NCBI GenBank assembly: GCA_947471745.1
Contig: CANJKZ010000539.1
Location: forward strand, 248,001 to 312,000
Reading direction: 5' to 3'
Length of the DNA stretch: 64,000 nt
Source of the DNA: Closterium sp. Naga37s-1
Taxonomy: Eukaryota; Streptophyta; Zygnematophyceae; Desmidiales; Closteriaceae
The number at the start of each line of letters is the position of its first letter. Position 1 is the first letter of the stretch. This document shows positions 8,627 to 19,423 of the stretch, piece after piece. The position numbers and the translations under genes were made by a program. The notes below the pieces were generated by a model. That model saw nothing but the letters and a program-made list of their open reading frames with translations. It searched no databases and was not told the origin of the DNA.

Positions 8627-11600
8627 CTCCCTTTGCTCGGTCAGGGACCACTTCCTCTCGCTTTGCCCCACCACGCTCACTGTTGACCTCCTCGAGGAGC
8701 GCCTCCTTGCAGCTGAAAAGAGTATAGTCACTGTAGGAGCCTCTCGTGGTGACCCCCGTGCCCCTTTCTTTGAGGGGTGCTCCCCCTCTCCCCTCTTGCC
8801 CTCTGTTGCCTCTGCTGCTGCTATCGACCTCGTTGGCACGGAGTCGGTCGGCGCTGCGTCTGCCCCTAGTGGCAAGCGCCGCAACGGCAAGGGCAAGTGG
8901 GGCAAAGGGGGTGGAGGGGGCGGTGGGGGCGGCGGCAGTGGCGGTGGAGGAGGAGGAGGGGGTGGCGGTGGAGGTGGGAGTGGTGGCGGGACTGGGGGCG
9001 TAGGTGGCGGCGGAGGCAGCGGGAGTGGGGGTGGAGGTAGCGGTGGCGGCGGAGGAGGTGGGAGTGGCGGGGGTGGTGGTGGGCAGCGGGGAGGCCCTGG
9101 CGGTGGCCAGCGCCAGCAGCAGCAGCGCTCCGGTGAGACCCCGTCGCCTCAACAGCTTCGTGAGTGGTACGCTGGGCGTGGGAGGTCTGGGGGTGCTGGT
9201 CCCTGCACCTACGTTCTTCGCACCGGCGATCGCCGTGGAGAGCCGTGCGGAGGCCCGCACACCACACCACGCTGCTTCGGTCGCCTGACTGACGCCTGGC
9301 GCGCTCAGTTCCCTGGCTCCTCGGAGATCCCTCGCTGGGATATTCTGCTTAAGTCGGGGATTGCTATCTTTGATCTTGACTATGATGCTATCCTTGCTGC
9401 TATGTATGCTGTGTCTATTAGTGATGAGGGTGACTGTTACCTGTGTGTTCCGCCCGACCCGGGCATTGAGTCTGCTGCTCCAGGTACTAGTGAGTCTGCT
9501 GCCCCAGGTGCTGGTGAGGCTGCTGCTCTAGGTGCTAGTGAGTCTGCTGCTCCAGGTGCTGGTGAGGCTGCTCTCTCAGGTACCGCGTCGGCACAGGTCT
9601 TACACACTTTCACCCTTGACTCGGGTGCCTCCCGCTCCTTCTTTCGCGACTGCACCACCCTCTCGCCGCTCAGTCGGCCGGTGGCAGTCTCCTTGGCTGA
9701 CCCCTCCGGAGGACCAGTTGTGGCCAGTTCCTCCACTGTCCTCCCGTGTCCTGCTGTTCCGTCCGGCTCGCTGTCTGGTCCGTACCTCCCCTCGTTCTCT
9801 ACGAACTTGGTGGCGGGTGCTGATCTACAGGATTGGGGTGTTCACCAGTTCACCCCTGCCCACCAGCGTCTGACGCACTGCACGTGTGCTCGGACGGGTC
9901 GTCTCCTGGCCACGTTCACCCGTAGGCCGGGGTCCAGTCTGTACACCCTTACCACTGAGTCTCCTCCTCGTCAGGTAGCTGCGTCGGGTCAGGTGTTTGC
10001 TGCAGCGTCCCGGTCTGGCCCTGAGTCTGCCCCCTGCTCGTGTCGCCTCCTGGCCCACAAGACTCTTCTTTGGCACCACCGCCTTGGTCACCCCTCCCGT
10101 GTCCTGGTCTCGGGTCTTCCTGAGTCCCTCCCTTCCCTTCCTCCTGCCCCTACCTGCATTCCCTGCGTCGAGGGTCGGCAGCGCGCCGCTCCTCACTCCT
10201 CCGAGTTTCCCCCGACAGAGGCCCCACTGCAGACTCTTCACATGGACGTGTGGGGCCCAGCCCGCGTCCGTGGACAGGGTCACGAGCGTTACTTCCTGCT
10301 GGTCGTTGACGACTACTCGCGTTACACCATAGTCTTCCCCTTGCGCCGCAAGGGTGAGGTCACTGAGGTGTTGATCGACTGGATCCACGCTGCTCGTCTC
10401 CAGCTCAGGGAGAGCTTTGGCTCGGACTTTCCTGTTTTGCGTCTGCACTCAGAGAGAGGTGGAGAGTTTTCCTCCGACCTTCTGCAGGCCTACTATCGGG
10501 CGGAGGGCATCCGCCAGACGTTCACGCTTCCGGCCTCTCCACAGCAAAATGGGATTGCTGAGCGCCGCATTAGCATGATCATGGACTTCGCCCGTACGTC
10601 CATGATCCATGCGGCTGCTCCCCATTTTCTGTGGCCGTTCGCGGTTTAGTACGTGGCGCATCAGATCAACCTCCAGCCCCGGGTCTCCATGCCGGAGACC
10701 TCCCCCACTCTGCGGTGGACGGGGAAGGTTGGCGATGCGTCTGCGTTCCGTGTCTGGGGATCTCGAGCTTTCATCCGCGACTTGTCTGCGGACAAGCTGT
10801 CCTCCCGTGCCGTTCCCTGCGTCTTCCTTGGCTTCCCCCCTGACGCGCCTGGCTGGCGGTTTTACCACCCCACCTCGCGCCGTGTTCTGTCCTCTCAGGA
10901 CGTCACGTTTGACGAGTCGGTTCCCTACTACCGTCTCTTCCCCTACCGCACTGCCCCCCTCCCCCCCCCGCCGCTCTTCCTTGCGCCAGGTCCTCCCCAG
11001 GTTGACCCCCTCCCCCCTCAGGGTCCTGCCCCCTCAGGTGTGTCCCAGGTAGACGCAGTCGAGCCTGTCGAGGTAGCTGTTGACTCTGGTGCTGCTCGGG
11101 GTGCTGAGCCTGCGGGTGCTGGGTCTGGGGGTGCTGAGCGTGCGGGTGCGGAGCCTGGGGGTGCTGAGCCTGGGGTTGCTGAGTCTGGGGGTGCTGAGCC
11201 TGGGGGTGCTGAGCCTGGGGTTGCTGAGTCTGGGGGTGCTGAGACTGGAGGTCCACCGAGTGCCCCGTTGCGACGGGAGCCTCTCTCTCCACGGCAGCTT
11301 CGTGAGTGGTACGCTCGGCGCTGTAGCCGTGCTGCTGGAGCTGGGGGACCTACTACTGGAGGTGCTGCTGGAGCTGGGGGACCTACTACTGGAGGTGCTG
11401 CTGGTGCTGGAGCTACTGGAGGTGCTGCTAGTGCTGGTGCTACTGGAGGTGCTGCTGGTGCTGGTACTGCTGGAGGTGCTACTGGTGCTGGAGTTACTGG
11501 AGGTGCTGCTGGTGCTGGAGTTACTGGAGGTGCTGCTGGTGCTGGAGCTACTGGAGGTGCTGCTGGTGCTGGAGCTGCTGGAGGTGCTGCTGGTGCTGGA

Positions 11601-12116
11601 GCTGCTGGGGCTGCTGGCCCTGGAGGTGCTCGTACTGGAGGTACTGGAGCTGCTGCGGGAGTTGGAGCTGGAGGTGCTGGAGCTGCTGGAGCTGCTGGTG
11701 TTGCTGAGGGAGTTGTCGCTGGAGACCCTGGAGCTGAGGGTACTGGTGTTGTCCTTGCTGTTTCTGGAGGCACTGCGCGGCCGCGGCCGTACTTCGTTCC
11801 GCTCCTTCAGCAGGTTCTTTGTCTCCCGCCTGCTACTGGTCCTCCTCCCTCTTTAGCCTGTCCTCTGCCTGTCCAGTCGCAGTCACAGCTACAGCCTGCC
11901 TCGCCACTCCCTGGTCCTTCTCCCTACACTGGTCCGACAAGAGGTCTTACGGAGCGTCGTGAGCCTGAGTCTCGTCCTGCGTCACCTGAGTCTCGTCCTA
12001 CGTCGCCTGAGTCTCGTCGTGCGTCGCCTGTTCGTGCTGCTCGCACTGGTCGTCGTGTTCCGCGTCAGCGTCCCCCTGCTGTCCCAGGCACACACCAGAT
12101 GGCGCTTCGTCCTTAG
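8586..12116 (+). pseudogene. C1 Gag C-terminus, protease, integrase and linker
   Basis: In the +1 frame relative to Gag-N the order is as follows. A conserved Gag segment comes first, then a glycine tract (about 8905-9095) and QQLREWY. A cysteine motif CX13CX3HX4C follows (about 9205-9272), then FDLDYDAILAAMY and Ala/Gly/Ser repeats. The protease FTLDSGASRSFFRD lies near 9608. GAG-pre-integrase WHHRLGHPS lies near 10072, and integrase HMDVWGP near 10240. The second catalytic Asp is Glu in this copy (LHSERGGEF near 10445), and QQNGIAERR lies near 10543. A TAG at 10647-10649 replaces the Arg of AVRYAAHQ, and the same frame continues to 12116. GAEPG-type repeats (11095-11260) and GAGATGGA-type repeats (11330-11760) form the linker. 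The frame ends at a deletion that removes roughly 300 bp present in C4. Confidence 0.85.
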
Positions 12117-13806
12117 CACGGACGTTCTTGAGGACAGACAGGAGGAGTTTGAGTGCTTTGCCGCTGCTTTACCTCATCTCGTGTCCATGCTGATTGCCCC
12201 TGAGGGAGACCCAGATGCACCAGACATCCCGACCCCGCGCTCTTACGCAGAGGCGATAGAGGGTCCCTACTCCTCTCAGTGGCAGACAGCCATGGACGCA
12301 GAGATGGCTTCCTGGAAGTCCACAGGCACCTACGTCGACGAGGTTCCCCCGCCTGGGGCGAACATCGTCAGTGGCATGTGGATTTTCAGGGTGAAGCGGC
12401 CGCCGGGTTCTCCGCCTGTCTTCAAGGCGCGTTACGTTGCACGAGGCTTCAGTCAGCGAGAGGGAGTTGACTTCTTCCAGACCTTCTCCCCGACCCCGAA
12501 GATGACCACTCTTCGGGTTCTGCTGCACGTCGCCGCTCAGCGTGACTACGAGCTCCACTCTCTTGACTTCTCCACAGCTTTCCTACAGGGCAGCCTGCAC
12601 GAGGAGATCTGGCTGCGCCGCCCACCTGGCTTCACTGGGTCGTTTCCTGCTGGTACCCAGTGGAGCCTCCGGCGGCCAGTCTACGGTCTCCGCCAGGCAC
12701 CCCGTGAGTGGCACGACACACTGAGGACGACTCTTGCTGCTCTTGGGTTTGCTCCTTCTACTGCTGACCCGTCGCTGTTTCTACGCACCGACACCACTCT
12801 GCCGCCGTTCTACGTTCTCGTGTACGTAGACGACCTGGTCTTTGCTACTGCTGACACTGAGGCACTCGCCCACGTGAAGTCGGAGCTGCAGAAGAGACAC
12901 ACGTGCACAGACCTGGGTGAGCTGACAAGCTATCTTGGCTTGCGGATCACCCGGGACAGAGCACAGCGCACCATTACCTTGACTCAGTCACACATGGTGC
13001 AGCAGGTCCTTCAGCGCTTCCGCTTCATGTACTCCTCGCCACAGCCCACTCCTCTGCCTACACGCCACTCGCTCTCAGCTCTGCCTTCGGATGAGTCCGT
13101 AGAGCCGAGTGGCCCGTATCCAGAGCTTGTGGGCTGCCTCATGTACCTGATGACCTGCACTCGACCTGACCTTGCATACCCTCTTAGCATCCTAGCACGC
13201 TATGTCGCTCCTGGTCGTCACCGGAAGGAGCACATGGATGCTGCTAAGAGGGTGTTGCGCTACTTGTGCAGTACGTCGGGCATGGGGCTCGTGCTTGGAG
13301 GGCGACGTTCAGTTGTTCTCACTGGTCACGCAGACGCTTCTTGGGCTGACGACCTGGGTACTCAGCGGTCGTCACAGGGTTACACCTTCAGCCTTGGTTC
13401 CGGCTCTGTTTCGTGGCGGTCTACCCGCTCGTCCTCTGTTCTCGGCTCCAGCTGTGAGGCCGAGATCTACGCAGGGGCCTTGGCTGCACAGGAGTTACGC
13501 TGGCTCACCTACCTGCTGACCGACCTGGGAGAGCCGCCTCATTCTCCTCCAGTTCTGTACGTAGACAACAAGGCCATGCTGGCCTTGTGTCAGGAGCACA
13601 GACTGGAGCACAGAACGAAGCACATTGCTCTTCGCTACTTCCTTGCTCGTGAGCTGCAGCAGCGTGGTCAACTGTGCCTTGCTTACGTGGCCTCTCAGGC
13701 CAACACTACTGATATCTTTACCAAGGCACTTCAGCCTTGTGATCATCAGCGCTTTTGTACGATGCTAGGTCTTGTGCCTACCTGGCCTCACTTGCTTACC
13801 TCTTGA
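12113..13806 (+). CDS. C1 reverse transcriptase and RNase H domains
   Basis: This open frame is one continuous copia RT-RNase H with no internal stop. It begins within LEDRQEEFECFAAALPHL just after the deletion junction. The RT opens at SYAEAIEGPYSSQWQTAMDAE (12241) and continues through FKARYVARGFSQ and FSTAFLQGSLHEEIWLRRP. VYGLRQAPREWH follows, and the catalytic YVDD lies at about 12823-12834. RNase H carries HADASWADD, SCEAEIY and YVDNKAML, then TDIFTKAL near the end, stopping at TGA 13804-13806. It is out of frame with the upstream integrase because of the deletion at about 12115, so it cannot be made as part of the C1 polyprotein. The open frame extends upstream to 11959, but that part is the shadow of the linker. 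Confidence 0.85.
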
Positions 13807-14025
13807 CTTTGCTTGTACTGTGATCTATATATACCTGCACCTGCATGTTTACCCTTGCTAGGTTGCGATCACTGTCTTGTTTGTTCACCTTGATTTATAA
13901 TCCTGCATGTGAACCGGCCTTGTGGCCTTTACACTTGTGCTCGGACTGTGTGGTGACGTTGTGATCCACCCTGAGCTTGCTTTGCTTGACTGGTCTTGTG
14001 ACCCCTTGTTCTCCCCCACTTTGCC

Positions 14026-14035
14026 TATGGGGGTG
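14026..14035 (+). promoter_or_regulatory. Polypurine tract of C1
   Basis: TATGGGGGTG immediately precedes the 3' LTR. The same tract precedes the 3' LTRs of C4, N3 and N2, which supports it as the plus-strand primer. Confidence 0.75.
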
Positions 14036-14160
14036 TGTCAGATTTATATGACTTAGTCTGTGTAGGCTATAGTGGGGTAGACACTAAGGGGTACAAGTTT
14101 CTAGGGTTTCATATTTGTACTCACACTTTCCTAGTTCATCTCATTCCTCATTTCTTCACA
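14036..14160 (+). repeat. 3' LTR of C1
   Basis: 125 bp, identical to 7126-7250 and followed by the GATAG target duplication. Confidence 0.95.
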
Positions 14161-14228
14161 GATAGTGATCACAACCTAGCAAATGAAAGCATGCAGGTAT
14201 ATATATATAGATCACAATACAGGCAGAG

Positions 14229-15513
14229 TCAAGGAGTGAGCAAGTGAGACGAAGCAGGCAGAAGGCCTAAAGCAGTACAGAAACGCTGATGATCACCAGA
14301 CCCAAGGGCCTTAGTGAAGACATCAGCAGTGTTGGCCCGAGTGGCCACGTAAGCAAGACGAAGCTGACCACGCTGCTGCAACTCTCGAGCAAGGAAGTAA
14401 CGCAGAGCGATGTGCTTCGTCCTGTGCTCCAGTCTGTGCTCCTGACACAAGGCAATTACGGCCTTGTTGTCTACGTACAGAACTGGAGGAGAACGAGGCC
14501 ACTCTCCCAAGTCGGTCAGCAGGTAGGTGAGCCAGCGTAACTCCTGTGCAGCCATGGCCCCTGCGTAGATCTCAGCCTCACAACTGGAGCTGAGAACAGA
14601 AGACGAGCGGGTAGACCGCCAAGAAACAGAGCCGGAGCCAAGGCTGAAGGTGTAACCCAGTGACGACCGCTGCGTAGCCAACTTGTCAACCCAAGAAGCG
14701 TCTGCGTGTCCAGTGAGGACAACTGGACCCAGTCCTCCAAGCACGAGCCCCATGCCCGACGTACTGCACAAGTAGCGCAACACCCTCTGGTCGGTGTCTC
14801 CCGGGCGCAACGTAGCGAGCCAGGATGCTAAGAGGGTAGGCAAGGTCAGGTCGAGTGCAGGTCATCAGGTACACAAGGCAGCCCACAAGCTCTGGATACG
14901 GGCCACTCGGCTCTACGGACTCGTCCGAAGGTGGAGCTGAGAGCGAGTGACCGGTAGGCAGAGGAGGGGACTGTGGCGAGGAGAACCGGAAGCCGAAGCG
15001 CTGAAGGACCTGCTGCACCATGTGTGACTGAGTCAGGGTGATGGTGCGCCATGCTCTGTCCCGAGTGATCTGCAAGCCAAGATAGCTGCGCAACTCACCT
15101 AGGTCTGTGCACGTGTGTCTCTTCTACAGCTCCGACTTCACAAGGGCCAGTGCATGAGTGTCAGCAGTGGCAATAACCAAGTCGTCGACGTACACGAGGA
15201 TGTAGAACGGCGGCAGCGAAGTGTCGGTGCGCAGAAACAGCGACGGGTCAGCAGTCGAAGGAGCAAACCCAAGAGCCGCAAGAGTCGTCCTCAGTGTGTC
15301 GTGCCACTCACGAGGCGCCTGGCGGAGACCGTAGACTGGCCGCCGGAGGTTCCACTGGGTACCTGCAGGAAACGACCCAGTGAAGCCCGGTGGGCGGCGC
15401 AGCCAGATCTCCTCGTGCAGAGTGCCATGTAAGAAAGTTGTGCTGAAGTCAAGAGAGTGAAGCTCGTAGTCACGCTGAGCAGCAACGTGCAGCAACACCC
15501 GAAGAGTGGTCAT
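14229..15513 (-). pseudogene. C2 reverse transcriptase and RNase H
   Basis: RT begins in the frame ending MTTLRVLLHVAAQRDYELHS (15513) and includes FSTTFLHGTLHEEIWLRRP, VYGLRQAPREWH and YVDD near 15180. It stops at TAG 15126-15124, where C1 has Gln in SELQKRH. The same frame resumes with KRHTCTDLGELRSYLGLQ. A frame change near 14800 removes the HMAAAKR-type segment. RNase H continues 14843-14229 with HADASWVDK, SCEAEIY, YVDNKAV and ADVFTKAL, ending at TGA. Confidence 0.85.
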
Positions 15514-17482
15514 CTTCGGGGTAGGGGTGAAGGTCCGGAAGAAGTCAACTCCATGTCGTTGACTAAAGCCTCGTGCAACGTAACGAGCCTTGAAGACAGG
15601 CGGAGAACCCGGCGGCCGCCCCAGGAGGGGGAACCTCGTCGACGTAAGTGCCTGTGGACTTCTAGGATGCCATCTCTACGTCCATGGCTGTCTGCCACTG
15701 AGAGGAGTAGGGAACCGTAATCGCCTCTGCGTAAGAGCGCAGGGTCGGGATGCCTAAAGCATCCGGGTCTCCCTCAGGTGCAAGCAGCATGGCCACGAGA
15801 TGAGGTACAGCAGCTGCAAGACACTCAAAGTCCTCCTGCCTGTCCTCGAGGACGTCCGTGCCAAGAGCACACTCACCCACGACGACCGGAGGACAGTCAG
15901 ACACAGACTCAGCAACAAGACTAGCGGCGTAGTCGAGACGACAGGCGGCAGCAAAGTCAACAAGCTCAGTGACTAGGGCAGACGCAGCAGTGGACTCAAA
16001 CGAAGGGTCAGTGACAACAGTGGCTAGAAGACGTGTGACAGTAGGACTGGCTGCACGAGCAAGGTCGTCTTCCTCCTCCCCTTTCCTCCTCCCTTTCTTC
16101 TTCCTCCTCCTCTCCTTCACCACACTCACTCTACGCTCATCTGGTGTCACATCCACCCACTCACTAACAAATACCTTTGCACCCCTTTCTCGATTTAAGC
16201 ACCCTCGATTTAGCAACATCCCCTCCTCCCCAACACTCCCAGCCCTCCGCATTTTTCCGAGCCTCCACTGAAACTTCAACCGGGTCAGGAACGTCAGGAA
16301 GAGAGGACGCAGGAGGAGACGGCAGAGGGACACGCTGTGGAACAGAGGAAGGACGAAGTGCCATATGGTGTGTGCCGGGAACAGGAGGAGGACGCTGACG
16401 TGGAACACGACGACCAGTGCGAACAGCGCGAACAGGCGACGCAGGACGAGACACAGGCTCACGACGCTCTGAAGGAGAGTCGGTCTGCTCAGTGTAAGGA
16501 GAAGGAGCAGGCAGTGGAGAGTCTGGCTGTAACTGCGGCTGCGACTGGTCAGTCGGTGGACAGAGTAAGGGAGGAGTAAGGCCAGTAGAAGACGGGATAC
16601 CAAGAACCTGCTGAAGCAATGGAACGAAGTACGAGTGCCTCTAGAACCAGCACCGACAGCACCAGCACCCCCAGGGCAAGCACCTCCAGCTCCAGGGTCT
16701 CCAGCTCCAGGGACTCCAACTCCAACGCCTGCAGCACCACCAGCTCCAGCAGCTCCAGTACCTCTAGTACAAGTACCTCCGGGACCAGCGGCTCCAGCAC
16801 CTCCAGCACCTCCAGGATTAGTAGCTCCAGCACTTCCGGCTCCAACGCCTGCATCACTACCAGGTCTAGCAGCTCCAGTACCTCCAGTACGAGCACCTCC
16901 GGGACCAGCAGCTCCAGCACCTCCGGCTCCAACGCCTGTAGCACCACCAGCTCCAGCAGCTCCAGTACCTCCAGTACGAGCACCTCCGGGACCAGCGGCT
17001 CCAGCACTTCCAGCACCTCCAGGACCAGCAGCTCCAACACCTCCGGCACCTCCAGGACCAGCAGATCCAGTGCCTCCAGCTCCAGGGCATCCAGCGGCAG
17101 GCCCCCCAGCTCTAGCAGCGCCACTCCGAAGGCTCCAGCGCCGAGCAAACCACTCGCGCAGCTGCGGTGGAGAGAGAGTCTCCCGCCGTGATGAGGCATC
17201 CGGAGAACCTCCAGCAGACAAAGTACCTCCAGGCGCAGCACGCTCAGGCTCAGCACCCCCAAGCTCAGCACCCCCAGACTCAGCAACCCCAGGCTCAGCA
17301 CCCCCAGGCTCCGCACGCTCAAGCTCAGCACCCCCCGGCTCCGCACGCTCAGGCTCAGAACCCCCCGGCTCCGCACGCTCAGGCTCATCACCCCCAGACG
17401 CAGCACCTCTAGCAGCACCACCCCCAGCAGCACCAGAGTCGACAGCGACCTCGACAGGCTCGACAGGTTCTACCTGAGACAC
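15514..17482 (-). pseudogene. C2 integrase-to-RT linker with foreign insert
   Basis: The frame 17482-15662 carries GAEPERAEPGG-type repeats (about 17410-17230), then a Gly/Ala tract rich in GGARTGGTGAAG (about 17090-16640). Beyond about 16620 the coding frame shifts to the one that reads SERREPVSRPASP and VPGTHHMALRPSS. About 215 bp at 16063-16279 has no counterpart in C4. The frame then returns with ARAASPTVTRLLATVVTDPSFES and LEDRQEDFECLAAAVPHL, joining RT at SYAEAITVPYSSQW. A deletion near 15620 removes the stretch that encodes NIVSGMWIFRVK in C1. Confidence 0.75.
16063..16279 (-). other. Non-retrotransposon insert in C2 linker
   Basis: Family C copies join DVPDP or DVADP almost directly to DLTRAASP. 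In C2 about 215 bp sit between these blocks. On the minus strand one frame reads LLNRGCLNRERGAKVFV followed by SEWVDVTPDERRVSVV and a Lys/Arg/Glu tail. I do not recognise the source. It could be captured host sequence, but nothing here proves that. Confidence 0.55.
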
Positions 17483-17517
17483 ACCTGAGGGAGCAGGACC
17501 CTGAGGGGGGAAGGGGT

Positions 17518-18468
17518 CTACCGGAGGAGGACTTGGTGCGAGGAAGAGCGGCGGGGGGGGGGGGGGAGAGGGGCAGTACGGTAGGGGAAGAGACGGTAAA
17601 AGGGAACCGACTTGTCAAACGTGACGTCCTGAGAGGGCAGGACACGACGCGAGGTGGGGTGGTAAAACTGCCAGCCAGGCGCGTCAGGGGGAAAGCCAAG
17701 GAAGACGTAGGGAATGGCGCGGGAGGAGAGCTTGTCCGTGGTCGTATCGCGGACAAAGGCACGAGAGCCCCAGACCCGGAACACCGACGCATCGCCAACC
17801 TCCCCCGTCCAACGCAGCGTCGGCGAGGTCTCCGGCAAGGAGACACGGGGCCAGAGGTTGAGCTGATGCGCAGCGTACCGGACCGCAAACGGCCACAGAA
17901 AATGGGGGGCAGCCGCAGGGATTATGGAGGTATGAGCAACCTCCATGACTAAGCCAATGCGGCGCTCAGCAACCCCATTCTGCTGCGGAGAGGCCGGAAG
18001 CGTGAACGACTGGCGAATGCCCGCCCCACGACAAAAGTCCCGCAAGAGGTCGGAGGAAAACTCACCACCTCTGTCAGAGTGCAGACGCAGGACTTGAAGG
18101 TCCGCGTGGAACCGCTCGTGGAGCTGGAGACGGATAGCGCGGATCCAAGGGATCAAAACATTAGGGATCCCCCCCTTGCTGCGCAAGGGGAAGACCATGG
18201 TGTAATGCGAGTAGTCGTCAACAACCAGCAGAAAGTAGCGCTCGCGGCCTAGTTTAAGGACGCGGGCTGGGCCCCACACGTCCATGTGGAGAGTCTGCAG
18301 GGGAGCAGTCGTCGGGGGACACGAGGAGGAGTGAGGAGCGGCGCGCTGCCGCCCCTCGACACAGGGAAGGCACGGAGGGGCAGGCGAGGGGAGACAGAGA
18401 CCTGGGAAGACCAGAGACAAGGAGACGGGAGTGCATGCCTCGGAGGCGTGGCACGGAGGGGTGAGCAA
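17518..18468 (-). pseudogene. C2 GAG-pre-integrase end and integrase
   Basis: This 316-codon frame contains CLPCVEGRQRAAPHSS, the zinc-binding end of the GAG-pre-integrase domain. A complete integrase core follows, with catalytic HMDVWGPA near 18280, LHSDRGGEFSS near 18075 and QQNGVAERRIG near 17970. After it come the conserved VRYAAHQLNLWP region and the C-terminal RVWGSRAFVRD and QDVTFD blocks. All three catalytic acidic residues are present, unlike C1 and C3. The frame breaks in a poly-Pro/poly-G tract near 17550, a homopolymer shift before the linker. Confidence 0.85.
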
Positions 18469-19423
18469 GGCGGTGGTGCCAAAGGAGCGTCTGGTGCGAC
18501 AGGGCGCGACACGAGCAGGGGGCCGCTAGCTGACCTGACGCAGACGCAGACGCAGCTACCTAGGGAGACTCAGTAGTCAGTGTGTACAGACTCGACCCAG
18601 GCCGACGGGTGAACGTGGCCAGGTGACGGCCAGTCCGGGAGCACGTACAAATCGCCACACGCTGTCCGCCAGGGGTGAAGGTACCAATCCATTCATCCTG
18701 AAGGACGGGGTTGCTCACCAAGTTCGTAGAGAACGAGGGGAGGTGAAGACCTGACAGTGAGCCAGACGGAACCGCCGGACACGGGAGAACAGTGGAGGAA
18801 CGTGCAAGAACTGGGCCCCCAGAGGGGTCAGCCAGAGAGACTGCAACAGGTGCAGAGAGTGGTGTGACTGTGGTACTATCGCGAAAGAAACAGCGGGAAG
18901 CACCTGAGTCAAGCGTGAAGGTGTGCAAGGCCGCAGCAGGCGCAGTACCAGAGAGAGCAGACTCACTAGCACCTAGAGCAGCAGCCTCTATACCTGGGTC
19001 GGGCGGCACACACAGGTAACATTCACCCTCAGCACTAACAGTCAATGCATACATGGCAGTAAGGATAGGATCATAGTCAAGAGCAAAGACATCCACACTC
19101 TGCCTAAGCAGCTCCAGCCAGCGGGGGAGCTCAGCCGCGTCGCCAAACTCTGCACGCCAGGCGTCACTCAGACAGGAGAAGAAGCGGGACCGTGTGTGAC
19201 CAACTGTCCCGCAAGTCTGACCAGCCCGATCACCTGTGCGAATGACGTACGGGCAGCGAGCAGTACTCCGAGACGCTCCACGCTGAGCGTACCACTCACG
19301 AAGCTGCTGGGGCGCAAGGGTCTCGCGCGGACGCCGCTGCAGCTGCATCTGGCCACCGCAAGAAACTCCCCACTGAACAGCTCCACGGCGACTGCCACTA
19401 CGGCCGCCACCACTACTCCAACT
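18469..19423 (-). pseudogene. C2 Gag C-terminus and protease
   Basis: The frame 19348-18560 begins MQLQRRPRETLAPQQLREWY. It holds a cysteine-rich motif near 19270-19180 (C, 13 residues, CGTVGH) in which the last cysteine is displaced. FALDYDPILTAMY follows, then the protease FTLDSGASRCFFRD near 18880 and the conserved post-protease region ending YTLTTESP. A TAG at 18562-18560 replaces the Gln that follows ESP in C4, and the same frame continues with VAASASASG into GAG-pre-integrase. D1 is inserted in the glycine-rich part upstream. Confidence 0.8.

Larger units (their letters stand above)
7126..14160 (+). mobile_element. Copia element C1, complete with both LTRs
   Basis: The 7035 bp element is bounded by identical 125 bp LTRs (7126-7250 and 14036-14160) and a perfect 5 bp target duplication GATAG (7121-7125 and 14161-14165). 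It is inserted in the 3' UTR of C2, in the opposite orientation. The order is LTR, primer site, GC-rich leader, gag, protease, integrase, Gly/Ala linker, RT, RNase H, polypurine tract, LTR. Despite the identical LTRs it has a TAG stop in integrase, a deletion before RT, and an altered integrase catalytic residue. Confidence 0.95.
14166..19423 (-). mobile_element. Copia element C2, main body
   Basis: Minus-strand family C element split by C1 on its 3' side and by D1 in its gag. Parts from 5' to 3' are 26883-25912, then 19423-14166, then 7125-7037. It carries two Gln-to-TAG stops (18560-18562 and 15124-15126), a shift in a G/C run near 17555, a shift near 14800, and a 47 bp-type gap near 15620. 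The 3' LTR is missing. It shows the family C domain order. Confidence 0.85.
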
